From Candidatus Melainabacteria bacterium (lineage in GTDB: Bacteria > Cyanobacteriota > Vampirovibrionia > Obscuribacterales > Obscuribacteraceae): a stretch of 15,447 nt of DNA. The stretch spans positions 15,179-30,625 of the forward strand of contig PLXC01000104.1 of assembly GCA_003151275.1 (NCBI GenBank). The letters run 5' to 3'. Under the pieces are notes generated by a model that was not told the origin of the DNA, made no database searches, and saw only the letters and a list, made by a program, of their open reading frames with translations. Within the stretch, counting starts at the first letter, position 1; each line of letters begins with the position of its first letter. Both the position numbers and the translations under genes were made by a program. This document shows, in pieces, positions 7,474 to 13,786 of the stretch.

Positions 7474-7869
7474 CTAGGAGTTAGCGCCGTAACGCTCCTC
7501 ATAGTACTTCCGCATGTACTCGGCATCGAGCATGAGCAGCTGATCCGGGTCGCCGTAGAGCATGGCAATGTCGTCGTTGATGTTGCCAATTCCGACAGGA
7601 TTGCGTGAGATGCAAACGATGCGCCCTGGGATGTGCTGCCGGTTCTCCGGACGCGCAAGCCAACGAACAACGTCAACACCCTTGCGCTCAGCACCTTCCG
7701 GTCCGCTGAAGTCAGCCAGGTCATGATCGAGCAGAACGACGTCCCAGTGGCGCTCGGCAAGAGCATCAAGAGCGGAGGCGAAGTTGCGCACCACTCCGTC
7801 AAACTCGTAGCCGAAGTTGTCTCTGATGTCGTCAGCGGTTTTCAAATCATCGATGAGCAGTGTGAACAT
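7474..7869 (-). CDS. Receiver-like protein of the cyclic-phosphate-processing receiver (cREC) type
   Basis: A 131-residue single-domain protein. The ATG at 7869 follows a strong AAGGAGG by four bases, which makes it preferable to the upstream in-frame ATG at 7899. The fold signature is receiver-like: LLIDD near the N-terminus (acidic pair D7, D8), then a strand ending LLDHDL (D48, H49, D50), GVDVVRWL (64-71) and SRNPVG (88-93). This order, with LDHDL and a S-x-NPVG strand, resembles the cREC group, proposed in comparative genomics to process cyclic phosphates instead of acting in phosphorelay. The usual His before Ser in that last strand is Ile here, so activity is uncertain. No kinase lies nearby. 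It may be co-transcribed with the octapeptide-repeat gene upstream, although a 15-pair hairpin sits between them. Confidence 0.7.
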   Translation of the reverse strand: MFTLLIDDLKTADDIRDNFGYEFDGVVRNFASALDALAERHWDVVLLDHDLADFSGPEGAERKGVDVVRWLARPENRQHIPGRIVCISRNPVGIGNINDDIAMLYGDPDQLLMLDAEYMRKYYEERYGANS

Positions 7870-7879
7870 AAATCCTCCT

Positions 7880-7895
7880 TTACTGTCGAAAGTAA
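7880..7895 (-). promoter_or_regulatory. Small hairpin abutting the receiver-gene ribosome-binding site
   Basis: TTACT and AGTAA arms (7880-7884 and 7891-7895) flank a 6-base loop. They lie directly upstream of the AAGGAGG, touching its first bases. Together with the larger hairpin upstream it could affect translation or transcript stability. Confidence 0.3.
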
Positions 7896-7939
7896 GCAAA
7901 TGAGTCCGCAGACTGCTTGAGCCGGCGGACTCATTTGCT
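7895..7939 (-). terminator. Perfect 15-base-pair hairpin between the octapeptide-repeat and receiver genes
   Basis: AGCAAATGAGTCCGC (7895-7909) and its exact inverse (7925-7939) flank a 15-base loop. On the minus strand it starts 18 bases after the stop of the octapeptide-repeat gene and ends 26 bases before the receiver start codon. Only TTACTTTC follows, so it is a poor classical terminator; partial termination, attenuation or mRNA protection are all possible. Confidence 0.55.
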
Positions 7940-7956
7940 CACACGTAACACAACGC

Positions 7957-8436
7957 CTAACGGCCCATCAATGTGGTCGAAACCGAAGTGCCGATCAAAG
8001 AGATGTTTCCGCCATCACAATCCACGACAGTGGACCCACAGAATTGGTCGACGAGAGCACCCTCTTGGGCGACAACGTAGCAACCAAAGCGAGCCTTGAT
8101 CTGTGAACCGTACATGGCGTCGACTCGAGAGCCATCGTAGGCGGTGACAAACGAGCCGTATTCGGCAAAAACGTATGAACCCTCCTCGGCAGTAACTGAC
8201 GCACCAAGGCGCGCCAGAATTCGCGATCCACGGTATCCGCAAAGGCGGGAACCGTTTTCTGCGATTACTTCGATGTCTCCATCGACATCAACGTAAGAGC
8301 CTTGGTCGGCAATGATTTGGAGGTCGCCCGTATAGGCCTCAGCCTGTGCGAACGCTGGACGGAAAACGATTGCACCTGTAACGGAGTCCTTGGAAATGTT
8401 GGTCAAACCAAGGGCGGCGGTGACGTAAAGGATCAT
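7957..8436 (-). CDS. Octapeptide-repeat protein, probable beta-solenoid, 159 residues
   Basis: I do not recognise a named family. From residue 62 to 142 a Gly occurs at every eighth position (62, 70, 78, 86, 94, 102, 110, 118, 126, 134, 142). Units follow G-S-x-V-x-A-x-x, for example GSYVFAEY, GSFVTAYD, GSRVDAMY, GSQIKARF. Such short, Ser/Val/Ala-patterned repeats normally wind into a beta-solenoid; the unit resembles half of the 16-residue AGYGSTLT-type repeat of bacterial ice-nucleation proteins, but that is similarity of pattern only. The ATG at 8436 has AAGGAG six bases upstream. The first 45 residues are not repetitive and not a clear signal peptide, so location is unknown. A receiver-like gene follows on the same strand. 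Confidence 0.8.
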   Translation of the reverse strand: MILYVTAALGLTNISKDSVTGAIVFRPAFAQAEAYTGDLQIIADQGSYVDVDGDIEVIAENGSRLCGYRGSRILARLGASVTAEEGSYVFAEYGSFVTAYDGSRVDAMYGSQIKARFGCYVVAQEGALVDQFCGSTVVDCDGGNISLIGTSVSTTLMGR

Positions 8437-8730
8437 GATGATCTCCTTTCCTTCGTCACCCCGTATGCGTCGAATCACCCCTCTCAGGATGCGGACGTAG
8501 GAACGGATCGGATAAAAAAATCTACGCTCTAAACCAAAATTCGGCACTGCCCAAACGTCTCGAAACGGTCATGAAATGGCTGTTGGCGGCGTGTGAGTTT
8601 ACTCGCAGATATTGTCTGTGGGTGGCTCCGAATGGAATTGATGTAGGGTGTAGATAACTCATCTTTACAACATCCGAAGCCCCAAAGGCAAGCCTGTTGC
8701 ATCTTCCAGAACATTGCAACGAACGAGGTT

Positions 8731-8797
8731 TGGCGCGCTTGCGAAGCGGTCTTACAAAATAAATGTTTTCGCTACCGTGGCGCGGCTTGCATAGCGG
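8731..8797 (+). repeat. Imperfect direct repeat pair, about 20 bases
   Basis: TGGCGCGCTTGCGAAGCGG (8731-8749) recurs as TGGCGCGGCTTGCATAGCGG (8778-8797), with one inserted base and two substitutions, 47 bases apart. The first copy can fold CGCTT/AAGCG. Role unknown. Confidence 0.4.
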
Positions 8798-8865
8798 CAG
8801 CAATTAGTTCGGTTTCCCCACACATGGGACCGAGGCAGCTACCACATAGACAAGTAGAGCGGTGC

Positions 8866-8933
8866 AAAAAAATAACCTGACCCGGGCAAGAAAGTCGCCA
8901 AAATGCGACCTTCCCACCCGAGCCAGAGTTATT
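8866..8933 (-). terminator. Long intrinsic terminator of the zinc-ribbon gene
   Basis: The 63 bases 8871-8933 fold on themselves almost completely. In minus-strand RNA the arms pair over about 28 positions including G-U wobbles, with a single bulged base, around an AUUUUG loop. The transcript then enters a T-run (complement of the A-run 8866-8872). It starts 48 bases after the stop of the zinc-ribbon gene. On the plus strand several of the wobbles become mismatches, which supports minus-strand function. Confidence 0.8.
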
Positions 8934-8981
8934 CAAGAAAAGTCAGCAGCGCCGACTCAGCTCCTTCTTTTTCTTCTCAAT

Positions 8982-9278
8982 CTACTGCCGGCAGTACGGG
9001 CAAGCAGCATCCGCCGAAAGGGGCGCATACTCCTTGTCGCAAGTCGTGCAGCAAACCTTCGGTCCGGCGATGCCGTAATGCGCGGTCTCACTCATATTGC
9101 AGTGAGGGCAGGGCCAGTTGGCCGAGACCCGCTTGGAGACCTTGCTGCAGTGGCGGCACTTGACGCGCACAACGGGGATCAGCGAAGACATTTCTCCACC
9201 GAGCCCGCAGTGCGGACAAGCAGAACCTTGCGCATGGGGAACAAAGTCCCGATGGCAGTGCGTGCAATTTACGTTCAT
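8982..9278 (-). CDS. Small triple zinc-ribbon protein, 98 residues
   Basis: Three tandem four-Cys zinc ribbons make up the whole protein. Knuckle pairs are C5/C8 with C21/C24, C41/C44 with C57/C60, and C77/C80 with C93/C96; each second knuckle reads CPHC or CPYC. The period is exactly 36 residues for every ligand. Linkers between ribbons are short and hydrophobic (LIPVVRVK, YGIAGPKV). One extra Cys (C76) precedes the third ribbon. The ATG at 9278 has GGAG seven bases upstream, so I prefer it to an in-frame ATG 25 codons earlier. Zinc ribbons of this kind bind nucleic acids or proteins; no specific partner can be named. It lies downstream of the pepF pair on the same strand but beyond a hairpin, so it is probably transcribed separately. 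Confidence 0.85.
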   Translation of the reverse strand: MNVNCTHCHRDFVPHAQGSACPHCGLGGEMSSLIPVVRVKCRHCSKVSKRVSANWPCPHCNMSETAHYGIAGPKVCCTTCDKEYAPLSADAACPYCRQ

Positions 9279-9306
9279 AGATGGGCTCCTCTTTTGAGTC
9301 GAAACA

Positions 9307-9325
9307 CCTCTCGAACTGCGAGAGG
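9307..9325. promoter_or_regulatory. Perfect 7-base inverted repeat upstream of the zinc-ribbon gene
   Basis: CCTCTCG (9307-9313) and CGAGAGG (9319-9325) flank a 5-base loop, about 29 bases before the zinc-ribbon start codon. A second one, ACCAGT/ACTGGT (9352-9357 and 9361-9366), lies just upstream. They could be operators or 5' leader hairpins. Confidence 0.4.
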
Positions 9326-9419
9326 CACGTGAAGCAAATTCGACTAAAAGCACCAGTGTTACTGGTCGCCAACATCTGCACGGTAGATTCCGTACAAACG
9401 TTTACGCGCAAGCCCGAAA

Positions 9420-9443
9420 GGGAGGAAACGCGCGTTTCCTCCC
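9420..9443 (-). terminator. Perfect 24-base palindrome downstream of pepF copy 2
   Basis: GGGAGGAAACGC and its exact inverse meet without a spacer, centred at 9431/9432. On the minus strand it begins 45 bases after the pepF stop and is followed by TTTCGGGCTT. The same layout, a GAGGAA stem followed by CTTTCGG, is found after the other pepF copy. Probable terminator or 3' stabiliser. Confidence 0.6.
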
Positions 9444-9487
9444 CTCCGTAGCAGATCCAACGAACGCGTCGATTACGTCGTCGAAAT

Positions 9488-11308
9488 CTACTTCAGCTGC
9501 GCGTGTTCCTTCTCGAACAGAGCAAGGTATTCGGCGAAAGCATCGAACGCCGCCTGTATTGGCGCGGGTGTGGAGAGATCCACACCTGCGTTGCGCAGGA
9601 GATTGATGCTGAAGTCCGAAGACCCACCCTTCAGGAAGGTCAGATAACGCTCCACCGCCGGTGCCCCTTCCGTCAGGATCTGGCGAGCCAGAGCCGTCGC
9701 GGTCGAAATACCGGTGGCGTATTGGTAGACGTAGAACGAGTTGTAGAAGTGCGGAATCCGCGCCCACTCGATGTCGATCAGGTCGTCAACCTTGACCGAA
9801 GCACCGTAGTACTTCTCGTTCAGAGTCTTGTGGATCGAGCAGAGGAGGTCCGGAGTCAGCGGTTCACCGGCTTCGGCGCGAGCGTGAGCCTCGCGTTCGA
9901 ACTCAGCGAACAGCGTCTGCCGAACCAGGGTAGTGCGAATGCCCTCCAACTGCGAGTTGATGATGTACAACCGCATCTTCGGGTCGGTGGTCTTGCTGAG
10001 CAGGTAATGCGCCAGCAAAGCCTCGTTCGTCGTCGATGCGACCTCGGCCACGAACATCGTGTAGTTGCTGTAGGTAAACGGCTGGTGGCTCCTCGAGAAG
10101 AACGAGTGCATCGAGTGCCCAGCCTCGTGTGCAAGGGTGAACATGGCGTCGATGTTGCCCTGCCAGTTGAGCAGGATGAACGGATTGGTGCCGTAGCATC
10201 CTCCGCTATAGGCGCCAGACGCCTTGCCCTTGTTCGGCATGACGTCCACCCAACGCGCCTTGAATCCGGCATGCAGTGCGTTCACATACTCGTCGCCGAG
10301 TGGTGCCAGGGCGGCCAGCACAGTTTCCTGCGCGTCTGCATAGGCGATCTTGTCGTCGACGTCACCGAGCAACGGCACGTACAGGTCGTACATGTGCAGC
10401 TCGTCGACGCCGAGGATGCGCTTACGCAGCTCCAGGTAACGATGAAGCAACGGCAGGTTGGCATGCACCGTTTCGACCAATGAGTCGTAGACACTGCTAG
10501 GCACGTTGATGCTGTGCAGCGCCTGGGCCAGACAGCCCTCATGCTTCGCGGCACGCGCCCCGAAGATGTCGACATTGACCTGAGCGGAGTACATCGCCGA
10601 GATGCTGTTGCGCAGCCCCCGGTACGTTCCGAAAATGGCTTCAAACGCAGCCTTCCGAACGTCGCGGTTCTTGCTGATCAAGAATAGGTCGTAATTGTCC
10701 TCGGTCAGCCGCACCTGCTCACCGTTTTCGTCGGTGACCATGGGCAGCTGGAGGTCGGCGTTGGTCAACGAACCGTAGATGTTCTGCGGGCCCTGGTTGA
10801 CCATCGCGGCGGTGGCCAGCAGCTGCTGAATTTCCGCCGAGCGCACGTGCGGGCGAGAACGGTTGATCTCGTCGAAGTCGTGCTGGTACATCTTGAGACC
10901 AGGCGTGCCGGCGATGAATTTCGCCAACCGTTCCGGCTTGATGCTGAGCACTTCCGGCGTGTAGAACGAGGCCGCGGCGGCGGTGTCGCTCCACAGCTTC
11001 AGACAACGCTCCTGCAGCGCTTTGTTGGCACTGACGGCGGTGTCTTCGTCGCTGCGCATGCTGGCGTAGTAATAGAGCTTGCTGAGAAGCTGGTAAGCCT
11101 CCTCAGACAGGCGCAGGTACTCGAGCAAGATGCGACCGGAGCGACGGACGCGACCTTTGTACGTAGCCAGCCGCTCCGGGTATGTGGTGGCGCGAGCAAA
11201 CGCCGACTCCCAGTCAGCCAGACTCGCGAAAATAGTGGAGAGGTCCCAGGTTAGCTCGATCGGAATATCCGCACGAGCTGGGGGTGTATTGGATGTGTGT
11301 TCACTCAT
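9488..11308 (-). CDS. pepF: M3-family oligoendopeptidase F, copy 2
   Basis: A zinc metallo-oligopeptidase (606 residues) of family M3B that cuts short peptides in the cytoplasm; there is no signal peptide. The zinc site is H394-E-A-G-H398, with the third ligand Glu422 24 residues later in FVAEVAS. The substrate-binding His/Tyr stretch IPHFYNSFYVYQYATG is present near residue 515. The N-terminal part (to about 190) is the PepF-type helical domain and the catalytic M3 domain follows. Length is normal for PepF. The ATG at 11308 has AAGG eight bases upstream. It lies 94 bases downstream of a second full-length paralogue on the same strand, with a hairpin between. The two proteins share nearly identical catalytic cores (such as NPFILLNWQG, ASTTNEALLAHYLL, STPAPIQAAFD), so this is a tandem duplication. 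No key residue is lost. Confidence 0.95.
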   Translation of the reverse strand: MSEHTSNTPPARADIPIELTWDLSTIFASLADWESAFARATTYPERLATYKGRVRRSGRILLEYLRLSEEAYQLLSKLYYYASMRSDEDTAVSANKALQERCLKLWSDTAAAASFYTPEVLSIKPERLAKFIAGTPGLKMYQHDFDEINRSRPHVRSAEIQQLLATAAMVNQGPQNIYGSLTNADLQLPMVTDENGEQVRLTEDNYDLFLISKNRDVRKAAFEAIFGTYRGLRNSISAMYSAQVNVDIFGARAAKHEGCLAQALHSINVPSSVYDSLVETVHANLPLLHRYLELRKRILGVDELHMYDLYVPLLGDVDDKIAYADAQETVLAALAPLGDEYVNALHAGFKARWVDVMPNKGKASGAYSGGCYGTNPFILLNWQGNIDAMFTLAHEAGHSMHSFFSRSHQPFTYSNYTMFVAEVASTTNEALLAHYLLSKTTDPKMRLYIINSQLEGIRTTLVRQTLFAEFEREAHARAEAGEPLTPDLLCSIHKTLNEKYYGASVKVDDLIDIEWARIPHFYNSFYVYQYATGISTATALARQILTEGAPAVERYLTFLKGGSSDFSINLLRNAGVDLSTPAPIQAAFDAFAEYLALFEKEHAQLK

Positions 11309-11360
11309 TGCGTTGTCCTTGTTTACCGCTGCGGTTCTTCAACCTGAGGCAACAAAACCG

Positions 11361-11389
11361 AAAGAGAGGAAGACGTGCTTCCTCCCTCC
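11361..11389 (-). terminator. Hairpin between the two pepF copies
   Basis: GAGGAAG (11366-11372) and CTTCCTC (11378-11384) pair around a 5-base loop. In minus-strand RNA the stem extends to about 12 pairs using G-U wobbles. CGGTTTTGTTG follows. It lies 14 bases after the stop of copy 1 and matches the hairpin after copy 2 in position and flanking bases, so both probably descend from one duplicated unit. It may reduce read-through into copy 2. Confidence 0.5.
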
Positions 11390-11402
11390 AGGTAAACGCT
11401 GC

Positions 11403-13214
11403 CTAAAGTTGCGCGAACTCCTTTTCGAACAGGGTGAGGTATTCGGCGAACGTGTCGAACGCCGCCTGAATGGGCGCCGGCGTGGAGAGATCCACACCCG
11501 CGGCACGCAGGAGGTTGATGCTGTAGTCAGACGAGCCGCTCTTCAGGAACGTCAGGTAACGTTCCACGGCCGGAGCGCCCTCGGTGAGGATGCCGCGCGC
11601 CAGAGCAGTGGCAGACGAGATGCCAGTGGCGTACTGGTAGACGTAGAAGCTGCGGTAGAAGTGCGGGATGCGCGACCACTCGTTGGCGAGCAAGTCGTCG
11701 ATCCGCACCACGGCGCCGTAGTACTTCTCGTTCAGACCCTTGTGGATCTCGCCGAGCACATCCGGCGTGAGGGGCGTGCCGGCTTCGGCCAGAGCGTGAG
11801 CGTCGCGCTCGAACTCGGCGAACATCGTCTGGCGCACGAGCGTGCCACGGATGCCCTCGAGCTGCTGGTTGATGATGTAGAGCCGCATCAGCGGGTCGGA
11901 AGTGCGCTCGAGCAGATAGTGCGCCAGCAACGCCTCATTGGTCGTCGAAGCCACCTCAGCCACGAACAACGTGTAACCGCTGTAAGTGTAAGGCTGCGTG
12001 CTCTTCGAGTAGAACGAGTGCATGCTGTGACCCGCCTCGTGGGCGAGCGTGAACATCGAATCGATCTTGCCCTGCCAGTTGAGCAGGATGAACGGATTCG
12101 TGCCCCAGGTGCCGGAGCTGTAGGCGCCTGAGCGCTTGCCCTTGTTTTCGACGACGTCGACCCAGCGCGAGGAGAAGCCCTCCCGCAACTTGGCGACATA
12201 GGCCTCGCCGAGAGGCGCGAGAGCGGCGAGCACCGTCTCCTGCGCGTCCTCGAAGGTGATGTTGTCGTCGACGCCGTCCACGAGCGGCACGTAGAGGTCG
12301 TACCACTCGAGCGTGTCGACACCGAGGATGCGCTTGCGCAGCTCCAGGTAGCGGTTGAGGAGCGGCAGGTTGTCGTGCACGGTGCTGATCAGCGTGTCGT
12401 AGACACTCGTCGGCACGTTGATGCCGGAGAGGGCTTTCTCCAGGCAGCTCGGGTAATTGCGCGAGCGGGTGCGGAAGATGTCCATGTTCACCTGCGCCGA
12501 GTAGGTGGCTGCGAGCGTGTTGCGCAGGTCCTTGAAGGTGTTCATCATGCCTTCGTAGGCAGCCTTGCGAACCTCACGGTTCTTGCTGTCGAGGAAGGTG
12601 CCGAAATTGCCCTTGGTGAGCTGAACCAGCTCGCCGTCTTCACCGATGATCTTGGGCAACTTGAGGTCAGCGTTGTTGAGGGCGCCGAAGACGGAAGAAG
12701 CGCCGCCGCTGATTTCGCCGGTGAGCGAGAGCAGTTGCTCGACTTCCGCCGAACGAACATGAGCACGCTCGCGGTCGAGCTCCTCGAAGTCGTGCTTGTA
12801 GAGCTCGAGTCCGGGAGTGGTAGCGATGAAGCGAGCGAGGCGCTCGGGCTTGATCGAGAGGAGCTCAGGGGTGGACCAGGAGGTGGCGTCGCCGATCTTG
12901 CTGCCGAGCTTGGAGCAACGGGTGCTCATCGCCTGGTATTTGCTGTCGGTGGTGTCCTCGTCGGCACGAAGGTGCGCGTAGAGGTAGAGCTTGCCGACGA
13001 GCTGGGAGCATTCCTCGGAGAGGCGGAAGAACTCGAGCAGAGTCTTTCCGGAACGGCGAATGCGCCCTTTGTAGGCAGCGAGCTTGTCGGGGTAGGTGGC
13101 GGCACGAGCAAGATCGGCTTCCCAATCGGCTTCGGTCGAATAAACAGTGGAGAGATCCCAGGTCAGAGGCGAGGGAACTTCATTGCGAGCAGGCAGGGAC
13201 TTTGTGTTGGTCAT
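11403..13214 (-). CDS. pepF: M3-family oligoendopeptidase F, copy 1
   Basis: A full-length paralogue (603 residues) of the next gene, with the same architecture: PepF N-terminal helical domain and M3 catalytic domain carrying H392-E-A-G-H396, Glu420 in FVAEVAS and the IPHFYRSFYVYQYATG segment. It should also be an active cytoplasmic zinc oligopeptidase. The two copies diverge mainly in the N-terminal 200 residues and in surface positions, which could change peptide-length or sequence preference. The DNA is visibly more GC-rich than the PBP region, with G or C at most third positions. The ATG at 13214 has only a weak purine stretch (GAAAGA) upstream. As the first gene of the pair it should carry the promoter; a palindrome of LexA-box shape lies 20-33 bases upstream of its start. 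Confidence 0.95.
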   Translation of the reverse strand: MTNTKSLPARNEVPSPLTWDLSTVYSTEADWEADLARAATYPDKLAAYKGRIRRSGKTLLEFFRLSEECSQLVGKLYLYAHLRADEDTTDSKYQAMSTRCSKLGSKIGDATSWSTPELLSIKPERLARFIATTPGLELYKHDFEELDRERAHVRSAEVEQLLSLTGEISGGASSVFGALNNADLKLPKIIGEDGELVQLTKGNFGTFLDSKNREVRKAAYEGMMNTFKDLRNTLAATYSAQVNMDIFRTRSRNYPSCLEKALSGINVPTSVYDTLISTVHDNLPLLNRYLELRKRILGVDTLEWYDLYVPLVDGVDDNITFEDAQETVLAALAPLGEAYVAKLREGFSSRWVDVVENKGKRSGAYSSGTWGTNPFILLNWQGKIDSMFTLAHEAGHSMHSFYSKSTQPYTYSGYTLFVAEVASTTNEALLAHYLLERTSDPLMRLYIINQQLEGIRGTLVRQTMFAEFERDAHALAEAGTPLTPDVLGEIHKGLNEKYYGAVVRIDDLLANEWSRIPHFYRSFYVYQYATGISSATALARGILTEGAPAVERYLTFLKSGSSDYSINLLRAAGVDLSTPAPIQAAFDTFAEYLTLFEKEFAQL

Positions 13215-13786
13215 AGGGTTTGTCTTTCATTCGGGAACACATGTTCCGGTTGATGCAAGCACTACTGGTAGTGGTACTGGAGGGTTGAGAAACTGGCACA
13301 GGTAAAGACCTGCACCTGAAAGAGCGAACACCTTCTGCAACCGAATCATCCAAATCAACACAAGCAGACTTAACCGGCACCATTGCTGGAGTCGAAAAAA
13401 TCTGCTGAAGGAGTGCTGACGAGGAGGGTGTTACTTGATTGGGTTTACTGAAGTTGCATAAAAGGTGATGCTACACCCTACGCAATTGTCTTCTTGATAA
13501 GTAAGTCGCGCGAACACATCTCTTTTCATAGAGATCTGATCTGAGCTTTCTCTTACTATTCCTAAGCAGTGGGCCAGTACAGGCGACTAGCGCTCACTGT
13601 GCCTACCGGCCGGTATTACACGTATGTACATGAGCGGAAGTTATTGCGTAAGGCTGCTCGCGCAGCTAGCAAAGGTTGCAAAGTGTGCAGTTATTTGCTC
13701 ACGAGCCGTGCGCTCTAATGTCACCGACACATTGCAAAAGAAGCAGCTCCTCGAAAGCCAGAATGGACGAATTGGCCAACATAGCA
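13215..13786. other. Gene-free region upstream of the pepF pair
   Basis: No convincing gene; frames here overlap the ends of the flanking genes and show no family signal. It should contain the promoter of the pepF pair and the 3' end of the WD40-like gene. Inverted repeats seen are GGAACA/TGTTCC (13234-13247), CACTAC/GTAGTG (13260-13273), CAGGT/ACCTG (13299-13312), ATCTCT/AGAGAT (13518-13535) and the palindrome TACCGGCCGGTA (13604-13615). No clear intrinsic terminator follows the WD40-like gene. Confidence 0.45.
13234..13247. promoter_or_regulatory. Palindrome resembling a Gram-positive-type LexA (SOS) box
   Basis: GGAACACATGTTCC fits the known pattern CGAACRNRYGTTYC at every position but the first. 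It is centred about 27 bases upstream of the pepF copy 1 start codon. The core GAAC-N4-GTTC can occur by chance in a window this size, so this is a candidate only. Confidence 0.3.

Larger units (their letters stand above)
8437..8981. other. Gene-free region upstream of the octapeptide-repeat gene
   Basis: No convincing gene. It holds the promoter side of the octapeptide-repeat gene (left part) and the terminator of the zinc-ribbon gene (8866-8933). An imperfect direct repeat lies at 8731-8749 and 8778-8797, and GTTGCA/TGCAAC arms at 8696-8701 and 8715-8720 form a small hairpin. An A7 run is at 8514-8520. A 93-codon minus-strand frame across the left part has no family signal and I do not call it. 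Confidence 0.4.

Noticed and set aside
8522..8803. 93-codon minus-strand frame in the gene-free region
   Set aside because: No family pattern and an atypical residue mix, and it crosses hairpins and the repeat pair.
9503..10483. Long plus-strand open frame (326 codons) opposite pepF copy 2
   Set aside because: Antisense to a clear M3 peptidase gene; long antisense frames are common in GC-rich coding DNA. The same holds for those at 11130-12131 and 12375-13253.
13180..13383. 67-codon minus-strand frame overlapping the pepF copy 1 start
   Set aside because: It overlaps the real gene start in another frame and runs through the inverted repeats; no supporting signal.
8643..13486. GTAGGGTGTAG found at 8643 and inverted near 13475
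   Set aside because: An 11-base match is expected by chance in a window of this size.
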